Shown here piece by piece: positions 8,069-18,087 of a stretch of 64,000 bases of DNA (position 1 is the first letter of the stretch; each line of letters begins with the position of its first letter). The DNA lies in NCBI RefSeq assembly GCF_016027715.1, contig NZ_CP065691.1:1273954-1337953 (forward strand). The letters are read 5' to 3'. The notes under the pieces were generated by a model. That model was not told the origin of the DNA and searched no databases. It saw nothing but the letters and a program-made list of their open reading frames with translations. The DNA is from Lactococcus garvieae (lineage in GTDB: Bacteria > Bacillota > Bacilli > Lactobacillales > Streptococcaceae). A program made the translations under genes and the position numbers.

Positions 8069-9922
8069 TTATTTATTTTTCAGTGAAAAATTTAGTAACC
8101 TCATCCCGTTTAAAATCACAATCAATATACTGCCCTCATGAACCAACATCCCAATCATCATATTCATCCAATGACTAAAGATAAGACTTAAAAGTAAAAA
8201 GATTACTACTGCTATGGCTATAATAATATTTCCCTTCATGTTTCGAGTAGTTGCTTTACTCAATCCCAAAGCATAAGGCAATTTATCTAAGTCTGAGTTC
8301 AACAAGACCAAGTCAGAAGTTTCAATTGCGACATCTGTACCATTTCCCATGGCAACGCCGACATCAGCATGTGCTAAGGATGGGCTATCATTAACCCCAT
8401 CCCCTACAAAAATGACTTTTTTTGACTGTTCTTGTAGATTTTTTATAAAGGTAGCCTTATCTTCTGGATGCATATTTCCATAAGCCTGTTTTATTTCTAG
8501 CTCATCAGCAATGAGATTTACAGTATCTTGGTTATCTCCTGAAAGTAGAATGAGCTCTTTCATTCCAAGTTTTCTCATTTTTTGAAGATTTTCTCTTGCA
8601 TTTGGTCGTATCTTATCGCGGATACCTAGCAAAAGTTGGACTTTTTTATCTATGGCTAGTAAAACGATTGAATTTCCTCTTTGTTCTAAAGCTTTTGTAT
8701 CTTTATCTATTTTCACACTCATCTCCACCTGATTGTTCTCCATCAACCTCAGATTGCCAACTAAGACTTCACGTCCTTTAATCTGCGCACGTATTCCTCC
8801 TCCTTTTATTACTTCTGTCTGTTCTATTTTTAACTTTTCATAGTTTTTGATAGAGGAGACAATAGCTTTAGCTAAGGGATGATCTGATTCTTCCTCCACA
8901 CTTGCTAAATAATCTAGACTGTTCTCTACCTCGCCGTAAATGATTTGTTCTGATACTTCTGGATTGCCTAAGGTTAAGGTTCCTGTTTTATCAAAAACGA
9001 CGGTATCTGCCTGACTCAGTTGGCTCGTCACCTCACTCCCTTTAAGTAAAATACCTTTTTTAGCTGCATTTCCAATTCCTGAAACATTCGATACAGGTAC
9101 ACCAATAACCAGAGCGCCCGGACATCCGAGTACCAGAATCGTAATTGCTAGTTCGAAATTATGAGAGAAAATCCAAACAAACAAAGATAATATTAAGATT
9201 ATGGGTGTGTAGTATTTTGAAAACCTATCAATGATTTTTTCCGCCTGAGACTTGGAGTCTTGAGCTTCCTCCACAAGTTCAATAATTTGACCAAAAGTCG
9301 TTGCTTCTCCGACTTTATCTGCTTGAACTTGTAAGGTACCATTTTCTAAGAGAGTTCCCGCAAAAACCTCTGCTCCTTTTCTTTTTCGCTGAGGTAAGGA
9401 TTCACCCGTGATATTAGCTTCATTTGTATACCCTTGACCATTTAAAATAGTCCCATCTACTGGAATCTTTGATCCTGTTTTTACTAAAAGAATATCTCCT
9501 TCTGCCACTGATTCAATATCTTTTTCGATAAAGTCTCCATTTTCAGTTTTGAGTAGCACTGTTTCAGGAATCATGGAGACCAGTTTATTTAAAGCTGTGC
9601 CTGTTTTTCGCAAAGTTATTTTTTCTAGATATGCGCCAAATAGGAAAAGAAAAACAACAACAGCAGCTTCTTCGTAATTCTTAATGAAAAAAGCACCAAC
9701 TACAGCTATCGTAACGAGTAGATCAATACTAATGAAGTGGATACGAAGAGCTTGAAAAGCTTGAATAGCAATCGGTATAAGACCTATAATTGCGGCACTT
9801 ATTAATAAAACGCCTTCTATCTCTACATTTTTCAATACGAAATGGGACAATAGTGCTAAGATAAGCAAACCAGCATTGATAAAAGTCATCTTATCCTTTT
9901 GTTTCAGAAAATATTTTTGCAT
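8069..9922 (-). CDS. P1B-type heavy-metal ATPase with CPG motif
   Basis: A 617-residue metal-transporting P-type ATPase. It shows TGES (about 172-175) in the actuator domain, the phosphorylated DKTGT at 311-315, an HP motif (SDHPLA) in the nucleotide domain, and GDGVNDSP in the hinge. The membrane motif in the ion-binding helix is CPG (267-269), instead of the usual CPC, CPH or SPC, so substrate is uncertain. No N-terminal HMA domain exists; a separate HMA protein lies two genes downstream. Strong ribosome site GAAGGAGAAA. A perfect FNR-type box upstream suggests activation by FLP. Confidence 0.85.
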   Translation of the reverse strand: MQKYFLKQKDKMTFINAGLLILALLSHFVLKNVEIEGVLLISAAIIGLIPIAIQAFQALRIHFISIDLLVTIAVVGAFFIKNYEEAAVVVFLFLFGAYLEKITLRKTGTALNKLVSMIPETVLLKTENGDFIEKDIESVAEGDILLVKTGSKIPVDGTILNGQGYTNEANITGESLPQRKRKGAEVFAGTLLENGTLQVQADKVGEATTFGQIIELVEEAQDSKSQAEKIIDRFSKYYTPIILILSLFVWIFSHNFELAITILVLGCPGALVIGVPVSNVSGIGNAAKKGILLKGSEVTSQLSQADTVVFDKTGTLTLGNPEVSEQIIYGEVENSLDYLASVEEESDHPLAKAIVSSIKNYEKLKIEQTEVIKGGGIRAQIKGREVLVGNLRLMENNQVEMSVKIDKDTKALEQRGNSIVLLAIDKKVQLLLGIRDKIRPNARENLQKMRKLGMKELILLSGDNQDTVNLIADELEIKQAYGNMHPEDKATFIKNLQEQSKKVIFVGDGVNDSPSLAHADVGVAMGNGTDVAIETSDLVLLNSDLDKLPYALGLSKATTRNMKGNIIIAIAVVIFLLLSLIFSHWMNMMIGMLVHEGSILIVILNGMRLLNFSLKNK

Positions 9923-9953
9923 GATTATTTCTCCTTCTTTAGTCTATAGTTGA

Positions 9954-9995
9954 AGTATAACTTTCTTCCAAAGAAAAAAACTTGATAAAAATCAA
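9954..9995 (-). promoter_or_regulatory. FLP-dependent class II promoter, perfect FNR box
   Basis: TTGATAAAAATCAA (9982-9995) matches TTGAT-N4-ATCAA exactly. The -10 TATACT at 9954-9959 puts the start at about 9947 and the box centre at -41.5, as at the second promoter of the locus. Confidence 0.75.
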
Positions 9996-10014
9996 GTCTG
10001 TTCTTTATTTAAAT

Positions 10015-10047
10015 AAAAAGAGCAGAATATTCTTTCTGCTCTTTTAG
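10015..10047 (-). terminator. terminator of the aquaporin gene
   Basis: AAAGAGCAGAA (10017-10027) pairs with TTCTGCTCTTT (10034-10044), loop 6 nt. On the minus strand it is followed by T-rich sequence just past the aquaporin stop. Confidence 0.8.
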
Positions 10048-10049
10048 CT

Positions 10050-10715
10050 TTATTCTTCGCTGCCCATAAGTTTTGCGGCTACAGCTGCAATAGCTGAACC
10101 TACCAATGGAGCTAATAAGTATACCCAGTAATGTGACAAGGCTGTTCCGCCTGCAAAGACTGCAGGTCCAAAGCTACGTGCTGGATTTAATGATCCACCA
10201 GTCAAATTTAAGGCTACAATAATCAAGAAAGATAATACTAAACCGATAGCAATTGGGGCCAAAGCAACATTACCATACTTTTCACTTGTAACCATCAAAA
10301 TAACAAATACAAATAGGAAGGTAATAATTGCTTCAAATAAGAAAGCTTCCCCTGCTGTAATATTTGGAAAATCTGTTTGTCCAAAACCATCTTTAGGCAA
10401 GTTCAGTGCCTTGATAAAGATTGAGAGAACTGCAGAAGCGGCGATAGCCCCTACAAATTGTGAAATGATATAAGCAATACCATCTTTGATTTCCAAACGT
10501 TTGTTAATCATCATCGCAAGAGACACTGCAGGGTTGAAATTCCCTCCAGATACTCCTCCAACGGCGCAAGCCATAATAGTTATAGCTAAACCAAAAGATA
10601 AACCAATTCCCAAATAACTAATAGCCGTATCACCAGTGTTGGCAATCGCTACTGTCCCTGTACCTAGAAATACAAGAACAAATGTTCCAATAAATTCTGC
10701 AAAATATTTTCTCAT
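10050..10715 (-). CDS. MIP-family aquaporin/glycerol channel
   Basis: A 221-residue six-helix channel with the two half-helix signatures NFNPAVS (near 60) and SLNPARS (near 174). The length is closer to AqpZ-type water channels than to glycerol facilitators (about 270-290). Glycerol facilitators usually have an Asp after the second NPAR; here the residue after NPARS is Phe-Gly, typical of AqpZ. It probably passes water and perhaps small solutes. Ribosome site GAAAGGATT. Likely a single-gene unit, with an extended -10 (TGTTATAAT) about 30 bp upstream. Confidence 0.85.
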   Translation of the reverse strand: MRKYFAEFIGTFVLVFLGTGTVAIANTGDTAISYLGIGLSFGLAITIMACAVGGVSGGNFNPAVSLAMMINKRLEIKDGIAYIISQFVGAIAASAVLSIFIKALNLPKDGFGQTDFPNITAGEAFLFEAIITFLFVFVILMVTSEKYGNVALAPIAIGLVLSFLIIVALNLTGGSLNPARSFGPAVFAGGTALSHYWVYLLAPLVGSAIAAVAAKLMGSEE

Positions 10716-10814
10716 AAAAATAAAATCCTTTCTTCATTAATATTATAACATCGCATTAGATTATATATATAATTTAATGCTTATTATTTTAGAATTGCTA
10801 AAAAGAAGTACAAA

Positions 10815-10844
10815 AAAACTCAGGCTATTAGCCTGAGTTTTGTG
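10815..10844 (-). terminator. terminator of the Ig-repeat adhesin
   Basis: ACTCAGGCT (10819-10827) / AGCCTGAGT (10831-10839), loop 3 nt, with T runs on both strands. It lies about 10 bp past the minus-strand stop. Confidence 0.85.
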
Positions 10845-10853
10845 TATACTCAC

Positions 10854-13800
10854 TTATTCTTTAATATCTTTTTTTCTTCTCAATTTAGATATCAACATAC
10901 TTGCAAATGCCAAGATACTAAAGCCTGCAACTGTTTGAGCAACGTTATCACTTTCTCCTGTATCAGGTAGATACATATCTGTTGCATAAGATGAAGGTAA
11001 GCCACTAGAATATAGTTCACCTGTTCCTCCAAATGTTACTGGTACAAAAGTATCAAATGGTATTTGTACATGACTTGGATTACTGATATTTCCCGCTGCA
11101 TCTGTAGCTGTTACGTTAAGAACTTGTCCAGGTTTTACACTACCAGCTGGAAGTGTAACTGTAAAGTGCCCTGAATCATCAGCTGTTCCTGTTCCTATGA
11201 CATTACCATTCCCATCAGTAATTGTGATTGTAGAACCCGGTTCAGCACTACCACTAACATCATGTCCACCTGCTGGATTCTCTGTGACACCTGAGATTAC
11301 AGGTGCATCAGGAGCTGTAGTATCTGCTGGATCAGCTGGGGTCTTACCAGTCGTTTGCTTACTAATATTACCAGCCGCATCTGTTGCAGTCGCGATAATA
11401 TCTGCCATTGCTCCGATAGAACCTGCCGGAAGAACAATACTGTAATTGCCCGAAGCATCCGCTTTTCCTGTTCCTAAAAGTTTACCTGCTTTATCTCTTA
11501 TCTCTACAGTTGCTTCAGCTTCAGCTTTACCTTTAACTACATAACCCTTACTAGAATCTCCTGTTACTGATGAAATAGTAGGGGCATTAGGAGGTGTAGT
11601 GTCTGCTGGTTTAGTAGGATCGGCTGGCGTTGTACCTGTGGCTGGGGCACTTACATTCCCTGCTGCATCGGTGGCCGTCACGCTAATATCTGCTTCCGCT
11701 CCGATGGAACCTGCGGGAAGTGTCACACTGTAGTTGCCTGAGTTATCCGCTGTTGCGCTGCCTAGGGTGTTTCCTGAAGCATCTTTAACGATAACTGTAG
11801 AGACCGCTTCCGCTGCACCTGTCACCACATATCCATTTGTAGAATTTCCTGTTACATTCGTAATGGTTGGTGCTTTTGGAGCCGTTGTATCTGTAGAGTC
11901 GGCTGGAGTTTTACCAGATGTTGGGTTACTTATATTCCCCGCTGCATCGGTGGCAGTGACGCTAATATCTTTATTTCCACCAATTGAACCAGGGAGGCTC
12001 ACGCTGTAGTTGCCAGAGCTGTCAGCTGTCGCACTGCCCAGTGTATTGCCTGAAGCATCTTTAACAATTACTATAGAGCCCGCTTCCGCTGTACCAGTGA
12101 CTGTATAGCCATCGGTAGAATTTCCTGTTACACCTGTGATAACAGGCGCATCTGGAGCTGTGGTATCTGCGGAGTCGGCAGGCGTTGTACCTGTGGCTGG
12201 GTCACTCACATTGCCTGCCGTATCAGTGGCAGTCACGCTGATATCTTCTTCCGCTCCGATGGAACCTGCAGGAAGTGTGACAGTGTAATTGCCAGAGCTG
12301 TCAGCTGTCGCACTGCCAATTACAGTGCCCGCACCGTCTTTAACTTCAACAGTGGAGCCGGCTTCCGCTGTACCGGTGACTGTATAACCATCGGTAGAAT
12401 TTCCTGTTACACCTGTGATAACAGGCGCATCTGGGGCAGTAGTATCTGCGGAGTCGGCAGGCGTGGTACCTGTGGCTGGGTCACTCACATTGCCTGCCGC
12501 ATCAGTGGCAGTCACGCTAATATCTTCCTCCGCTCCGATGGAACCTGCAGGAAGAGTCACATTGTAATTGCCAGAGCCGTCAGCTGTTGCGCTGCCTAGA
12601 GTATTGCCTGAAGCATCTTTAACAATAACTGTAGAGCCAGCCTCCGCTGTACCAGTGACGGTATAGCCATTTGTAGAGTCTCCAGTTACACCTGTGATGA
12701 CGGGGGCATCTGGAGCCGTAGTATCTGTAGAGTCTGCTGGCGTTGTACCTGTGGCTGGGTCACTCACATTCCCTGCTGGATCGGTGGCAGTGACGCTAAT
12801 ATCTTCTTCCGCTCCGATGGAACCTGCGGGAAGTGTGACAGTGTAGTTGCCTGAGCCATCAGTGGTGGCACTACCTAGACTATTGCCTGAAGCATCTTTG
12901 ACAATTACTGTAGATCCGGCTTCTGCTGTACCAGTAACGGTATAGCCATTTGTAGAGTCTCCAGTTACACCTGTGATTACGGGGGCATCTGGAGCTGTGG
13001 TATCTGCGGAGTCGGCAGGCGTTGTACCTGTGGCTGGGTCACTCACATTACCTGCCGCATCGGTGGCAGTGACGCTAATATCTTCTTCCGCTCCGATGGA
13101 ACCTGCAGGAAGAGTCACATTGTAGTTGCCTGAGCCGTCAGCTGTTGCGCTGCCTAGAGTATTGCCTGAAGCATCTTTAACAATAACTGTAGAGCCAGCT
13201 TCCGCTGTACCAGTAACGGTATAGCCATCGGTAGAATTTCCTGTTACACCTGTGATTACGGGCGCATCTGGAGCTGTGGTATCTGCGGAGTCGGCTGGCG
13301 TTGTACCTGTGGCTGGGTCACTCACATTTCCTGCCGCATCAGTGGCAGTCACGCTGATATCTGCTTCCGCTCCAATGGAACCTGCAGGAAGAGTCACACT
13401 GTAGTTGCCTGAGCCGTCAGCTGTCGCGCTGCCTAGAGTATTGCCTGAAGCATCTTTGACAATAACTGTAGTGCCCGCTTCCGCTGTACCTGTCACCACA
13501 TAGCCATTTGTAGAATTTCCTGTTACATTCGTAATGGTTGGTGCATCTGGAGCCGTAGTATCTGTGGAGTCGGCTGGGGTTGTTCCCGTGGCTGGATCAC
13601 TCACATTGCCCGCCGCATCGGTGGCAGTGACGCTAATATCTGCTTCCGCTCCGATGGAACCTGCAGGAAGTGTGACAGTGTAGTTGCCTGAGCCATCGGC
13701 TGTCGCACTTCCAATTACATTGCCTGCTCCGTCTTTAACTTCAACAGTGGAGTCGGCTTCCGCTGTACCGGTGACTGTATAGCCATCGGTAGAATTCCCT

Positions 13801-15442
13801 GTTACACCAGTAATAACGGGGGCATCTGGGGCTGTAGTATCTGCAGAATCTGCAGGCGTTGTACCTGTGGCTGGATCACTCACATTGCCCGCCGCATCGG
13901 TGGCAGTGACGCTAATATCTGCTTCCGCTCCGATGGAACCTGCGGGAAGTGTGACAGTGTAGTTGCCTGAGCCATCGGCTGTCGTACTGCCAATTACATT
14001 GCCTGCACCGTCTTTAACTTCAACAGTGGAGTCGGCTTCCGCTGTACCGGTGACTGTATAACCATCGGTAGAGTTTCCGGTTACAGCGGTAATGGTTGGC
14101 GCATCTGGGGCGGTGGTGTCCGCTGGGTCAGCTGGTGTCTTACCAGGTGTCGGAGCACTTACATTTCCTGAGGGATCCGTCGCTGTTGCGTTGATATCAG
14201 CATTGGCCCCAATTGAACCGGCGGGTAATGTAACACTATAATTCCCCGAACCATCAGCTACGGCTGTCCCAATAACTTGCCCTGTAGCCGGATCAATGAT
14301 TTTCACGGTGTTGCCTGGATCCGCTGTACCTGTCACCACGTATCCATTTGTCGAATTCCCTGTAACACTTGAAATCACAGGAGAACTAGGAAGTGCTGCT
14401 CTTCCATTCCAATAAATATTAGAGAAACTGTCTGAACCACTAAAGATACTTACATCCAAAAGATCAGTCTGAACAATTGTACCTACAAATTTTGAAGTAA
14501 TAGTCCCTGATGTGCTTGAAGTAGTAGGAATATCAATCGTTGTTGGGACGGTTACTGTTGTACTTCCTAAAACAGCCACATCTAACAATTGTTGAGTTAA
14601 AGCACCTGTATCACTTAAAAGAGGGGACAAGACACCATCAACTGCAAGTGCGAGCGTACTCTTAACAGGTGCTAAAGTGCCATTAAGGGTTGCAGCTGTC
14701 GCATGTAAAAGACCGAGCGGGTCATTTCCAGTAACCGTAACGTTTAATTCATTTATAGCCTCTTCTAAATCCTGCAGAATGTTAATAATATTATTTGTCA
14801 AGACTGGGCCGATTCCATTATCCAGATTGACAATAATCATTGAACCATCTTGACTTAAAGTAGCTGCTTGCGTCCAGCTTCCTTGGTCAACCGTCATCAC
14901 GTTTGACAGGAGATTTAAATCTCTATAAAGACGGGTCGTATCAAAACTGAGACCTGCTGTACTCGTTACTGTATCAACGATAGTTGTTAAGCCTGCTAAA
15001 GTATTATTGAGAGTCCCAACGAGACCTGTTAAAAGTGGGATCTGAGTCAAATCCACTGAAACATTGGTCTGTCCAGTTGCTGTACCGGGTGTGACTACGC
15101 CGCGCAACTCAGGAGGTATCACAATTACTGCATAGCGTGTACCTGATAAGACGTTGGTGTTCACTACCGATGAGCCCGAAATTGTAAAGTCAACGTTTTG
15201 TTGCGTTCCTTCTGGGTATGGGTCTGATAGGCTTGAAGTTGTATTATTTGAAGAATTTGTATCTCCAAAAATTTCGACTCCTAAAACGGCTGCTTCCGCA
15301 ACGATAGGATTGGGAAAAAGACTATAAGCCCCCGCTACTACAGCTCCTGCCAAAGTACGTTACCTGTTATACTGGCTGATAATAAATGTTTTTTTAAGTA
15401 CTGACTACTTTTGAGATAATATTTTCCTTTTTGACTTTTCAC
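10854..15442 (-). CDS. LPXTG-anchored Ig-repeat adhesin, frameshifted in the signal peptide
   Basis: A giant wall protein. A GTG at 15442 follows a perfect AAAGGAGGATG site and opens a signal peptide (VKSQKGKYYLKSSQYLKKHL...), but that frame stops after about 35 codons. The hydrophobic core and the other 1,499 residues (AGAVVAGAYSLFP onward, from about 15353) lie in another frame. One extra T in the short T run near 15353 would restore a normal signal peptide. Then come a unique region of about 300 residues, twelve Ig-like modules of about 90 residues, and sorting signal LPDTG, membrane helix, RRKK. Either an assembly error or a real inactivation. The only later start, a TTG, lacks a ribosome site. 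Confidence 0.75.
11045..14400 (-). repeat. twelve tandem Ig-like modules, about 273 bp each
   Basis: Each module begins DTTAPDAP(V/T)IT and runs through VTGTAEA, ATADGSGNY(T/S)VTLPAGSIGAE, ISVTATDAAGNVSDPATG. The middle eight or so are nearly identical at DNA level, while the first and the last two or three diverge. This is the pattern of Bap/Big-type stalks that expand and shrink by recombination. Confidence 0.9.
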
Positions 15443-15752
15443 AATACATCCTCCTTTATCAAATATTCATTCAACAACTTTTTTTATTCAATGTCCTCCT
15501 CTTATTCTAAATACTAAACTATCAGGAAAATAGTTGTTAAAAATGCCACAAACTCTAATTATTAGAATGTTAACACTTTTTCTAAAATTACATTATATGC
15601 ATAATTATAAATTATAAAAAACTCTAAATCAAAGAAATCAACTCAGAAAATTTCTTAATATTTACATTTAGATTACTTACATTCTACTCTTACTCATTTA
15701 TGAAAAAAATGATAAAATATAAGGATAAAATAACTAATAAGGAGGCATTATC
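15443..15752. other. intergenic region between divergent adhesin and tautomerase genes
   Basis: AT-rich and without a gene. It must hold both divergent promoters. TCTAATTATTAGA (15554-15566) is a perfect 13-bp palindrome, a possible operator. On the adhesin side a second ribosome-like GAGGAGG precedes a TTG and a five-codon frame ending in TGA; I do not call it a gene. Confidence 0.5.
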
Positions 15753-15932
15753 ATGCCATTTGTACATGTTGAATTAGTTGAGGGGCGTAGTACTGAAGTA
15801 AAGAAAGCTCTAGCTAAAGAAATTACGGAATCCGTAATGAAACACACAGGAGCGCCTCGCGAAGCTATCTATGTAATTTATAATGAAATGTCCAAGGAAA
15901 ACTTCTATCCCCATGGAGAGCCAAAAAAATAA
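15753..15932 (+). CDS. 4-oxalocrotonate tautomerase-family protein
   Basis: A 59-residue protein with start MPFVHVELVEGRS. After Met removal, Pro1 would be the catalytic base, and the Arg of the EGR motif is also conserved. Length and the alpha-beta pattern fit the 4-OT/YusQ/DmpI family, which forms hexamers and acts on enol-keto pairs. Firmicutes members mostly lack a known substrate. TAAGGAGGCATT is a strong ribosome site. Single gene ending at a bidirectional terminator. Confidence 0.85.
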   Translation: MPFVHVELVEGRSTEVKKALAKEITESVMKHTGAPREAIYVIYNEMSKENFYPHGEPKK

Positions 15933-15936
15933 TAAA

Positions 15937-15968
15937 AAACTCAGATAAATCTATCTGAGTTTTTTATT
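15937..15968 (+). terminator. bidirectional terminator
   Basis: ACTCAGATA (15939-15947) / TATCTGAGT (15952-15960), loop AATC, T run on both strands. It serves the tautomerase gene and the convergent cysteine-desulfidase-like gene, whose stop it overlaps. Confidence 0.85.
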
Positions 15969-17246
15969 TAACATGATATCTAATATCACTGGATCAGAGG
16001 CTTGCATTCCATGCGAAACATAAAAGCCCAAATCACGAATACAATCATCCACATTTTCAGAGACAATGCCATTAGAAGCAGGAATAACCACCCCCGCTTG
16101 GGCAAGCCGTACTGCTCTAAACATTGAAGATACGGAGCTAACTACCTTTACGGCACAAGAAAACCCTGCCCCATCACAAATCATCCCAACCGCATCTCCA
16201 ATCATATTTTTAATAGCCTTCTCAGCCTTGCTTTCATCTGCTGAATCAATATAAATTAGAGCTGCCGCGGCCCCCATAGCAGCAGAATCAGTAGCACAAT
16301 AAGCCGAAAGTACTGGCAAAAAAGCGTGAATATAAAGTGCTGTCAAATGAGATAAAGTCAATGCCCTAATCAGTTTTTCCTCTGTTATTGCTTTCGCTTC
16401 ACCAAATACACAGACGGGTACGGTTGCTGTAATTCCCTGATTTCCTGAACCAGAGTTGGTCATTGCCGCATGCTGACTGCCTCCCATACGCGCATCCGAA
16501 GCTGCTGCTGTACATACAACTATTCTTTCTTCTAAAGAAAGTTCTCGAAGATTTCTACCTGCCAGCAAGGTCTGCCCCATCTTCATGCCATAATCATGCT
16601 TTAGTCCTTCTTCCACCAAACGCATATTTAAATCCTTAGCTTTTTTGAGCTGTTCAATATCTTTCAAATCTTGAGACATTATAAATTCCCAAATATCCTT
16701 GAAAGTACTTTCTTTCAAAACATCAAGAGTGGAAGGCTCTTTCTTAGATAAGATTTTTTCTTTCTTAAAAATAATTGTTTCATTTTTTTGAATCAAACAA
16801 ATATTTGTATGTCCCTCAACAATCTTTACAGTTACCTTATCTTTTACTGACCAAATGGAAACTTCTACATAAAGTTTGTCTTCAACATCAGCGACTTCTG
16901 CACTCACTTTGTCTGATTTTGCAAGCTCAAGGATTTCCTCAAGCGAACCCTCGGGCACGCTCGAAATAACTTTCAGTCCTGCTTCAGCATCACCCGCAAG
17001 TGCACCCGTAGCTGCAGCTACCTCTACACCAGCTTCTCCTGTTCCCGGAACTATTACTGCAAGGGCATTCTTCATGACATTCGCTGAGACACAGACCTTT
17101 ATTTTTTTTATCTGTTGATTTCCCAAATATTTACTACAAACTGCTGAAGCATAAGCCACAGCCACTGGTTCTGTACATCCAGTCGCAGGTTTGACCCCTG
17201 TCTCTAAAGCTTGTAAGAAGTCTCTTCTGATTTCTTCTGTAAGCAT
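15951..17246 (-). CDS. cyuA: L-cysteine desulfidase / UPF0597 (CyuA-like)
   Basis: A 431-residue protein of the serine-dehydratase-alpha-like UPF0597 family. Cys24 in ATGCTEP and the C-terminal cysteines in ICDGAGFSC are placed like the iron-sulfur ligands of L-cysteine desulfidases. The glycine-rich block GGSQHAAMTNSGSGNQG lies in the middle. Such enzymes split L-cysteine to pyruvate, ammonia and sulfide, usually in anaerobic cysteine catabolism. Ribosome site AAAGAGGTG. A candidate CcpA site upstream suggests carbon control. Some family members may prefer serine. Confidence 0.75.
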   Translation of the reverse strand: MLTEEIRRDFLQALETGVKPATGCTEPVAVAYASAVCSKYLGNQQIKKIKVCVSANVMKNALAVIVPGTGEAGVEVAAATGALAGDAEAGLKVISSVPEGSLEEILELAKSDKVSAEVADVEDKLYVEVSIWSVKDKVTVKIVEGHTNICLIQKNETIIFKKEKILSKKEPSTLDVLKESTFKDIWEFIMSQDLKDIEQLKKAKDLNMRLVEEGLKHDYGMKMGQTLLAGRNLRELSLEERIVVCTAAASDARMGGSQHAAMTNSGSGNQGITATVPVCVFGEAKAITEEKLIRALTLSHLTALYIHAFLPVLSAYCATDSAAMGAAAALIYIDSADESKAEKAIKNMIGDAVGMICDGAGFSCAVKVVSSVSSMFRAVRLAQAGVVIPASNGIVSENVDDCIRDLGFYVSHGMQASDPVILDIMLNKKLR

Positions 17247-17307
17247 TTTTCACCTCTTTTTATATTCTGAATTTTCCACTTTAAATTATAAGACTTATTA
17301 GAAATTA

Positions 17308-17322
17308 ATGCAAGCGTTTTCC
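17308..17322 (-). promoter_or_regulatory. candidate CcpA (cre) site
   Basis: ATGCAAGCGTTTTCC fits WTGNAANCGNWNNCW except at the last base. It lies about 62 bp upstream of the cyuA-like start, in the divergent interval with coaB. Not tested. Confidence 0.45.
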
Positions 17323-17353
17323 TACGTTTCTTTCCTATCTAGGTACTAGCTTC

Positions 17354-17382
17354 TTGCATTGCTAAAAGACTTAGGTTAAAAT
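17354..17382 (+). promoter_or_regulatory. coaB promoter, possibly leaderless transcript
   Basis: TTGCAT (17354-17359) and TAAAAT (17377-17382), spacer 17 bp. The expected start falls at about 17389, the A of the coaB ATG. No Shine-Dalgarno sequence is visible in the 12 bp before the ATG. Confidence 0.55.
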
Positions 17383-17388
17383 AAAGCC

Positions 17389-18087
17389 ATGAAGATTTTA
17401 ATTACAGCAGGTGGTACAACTGAATCTATTGATACAGTCCGTGGTATCACTAATTTCGCTACAGGAAGTTTGGGAAAATTAACTGCTGAGGAATTTTTAG
17501 CAAATGGACACCAAGTCATTTTATTGGCTGGACGTTCTGCTCAGCTCCCCAAACACGATAAAAATTTAACTATAATCCCAATCAGCGATACACAAAATCT
17601 ATTAGACACGATGGAAGAACGCCTTCCCCAAGCTGACGTTGTCGTCCATAGTATGGCTGTCTCTGACTATCGTCCTGTTTATATGACTGGGCTAGAAAAT
17701 CTACCCGACCCTCTTACTCAAGAACAACTTATTAATTTTCGACCTGAAATTCAGAAAAAAATCTCTTCACAGTCTGAGCATCAGATTATGTTACTGGAAA
17801 AAACACCAAAAGTTATTTCATTTATAAAAAAATGGAAACCTGAGGTAATTCTTTTTGGATTTAAACTTCTTTCTGGTGTAAGTGAAGAACATTTACTTGA
17901 AATAGCTCAATCCAAGCGCAATGAAACTTCTGCCAACTTCATTATTGCTAATGATTTAGCAAATATCAAAGCAGATCAGCACCTCGCTTTCCTACTTAGC
18001 GAGACTGAAGAGATTACTCGACTTCATACCAAAACGGAGATTGCACAAGCTATCGTAAAAAATTCTGAGGAGACATATCATGGCTAA
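17389..18087 (+). CDS. coaB: phosphopantothenate-cysteine ligase CoaB (stand-alone)
   Basis: A 232-residue enzyme joining cysteine to 4'-phosphopantothenate in CoA synthesis. The nucleotide-binding start ILITAGGTTESIDTVRGITN and the ANFIIANDL motif of the CoaB family are present. In most bacteria CoaB is fused to CoaC; streptococci and lactococci have separate short forms, as here. It overlaps coaC by 8 bp (ATCATGG), so translation is coupled. The start region lacks a ribosome site, and the promoter spacing suggests a leaderless message. Confidence 0.85.
   Translation: MKILITAGGTTESIDTVRGITNFATGSLGKLTAEEFLANGHQVILLAGRSAQLPKHDKNLTIIPISDTQNLLDTMEERLPQADVVVHSMAVSDYRPVYMTGLENLPDPLTQEQLINFRPEIQKKISSQSEHQIMLLEKTPKVISFIKKWKPEVILFGFKLLSGVSEEHLLEIAQSKRNETSANFIIANDLANIKADQHLAFLLSETEEITRLHTKTEIAQAIVKNSEETYHG

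Noticed and set aside
10854-15353. CRISPR-like array from the regular repeats
   Set aside because: The repeats are about 273 bp, in frame, and encode Ig-like protein modules; there are no short repeats with unique spacers anywhere in the window.
15490-15515. Leader peptide before the Ig-repeat adhesin (GAGGAGG, TTG, five codons, TGA)
   Set aside because: Too short and with no regulatory hairpin linked to it; probably chance.
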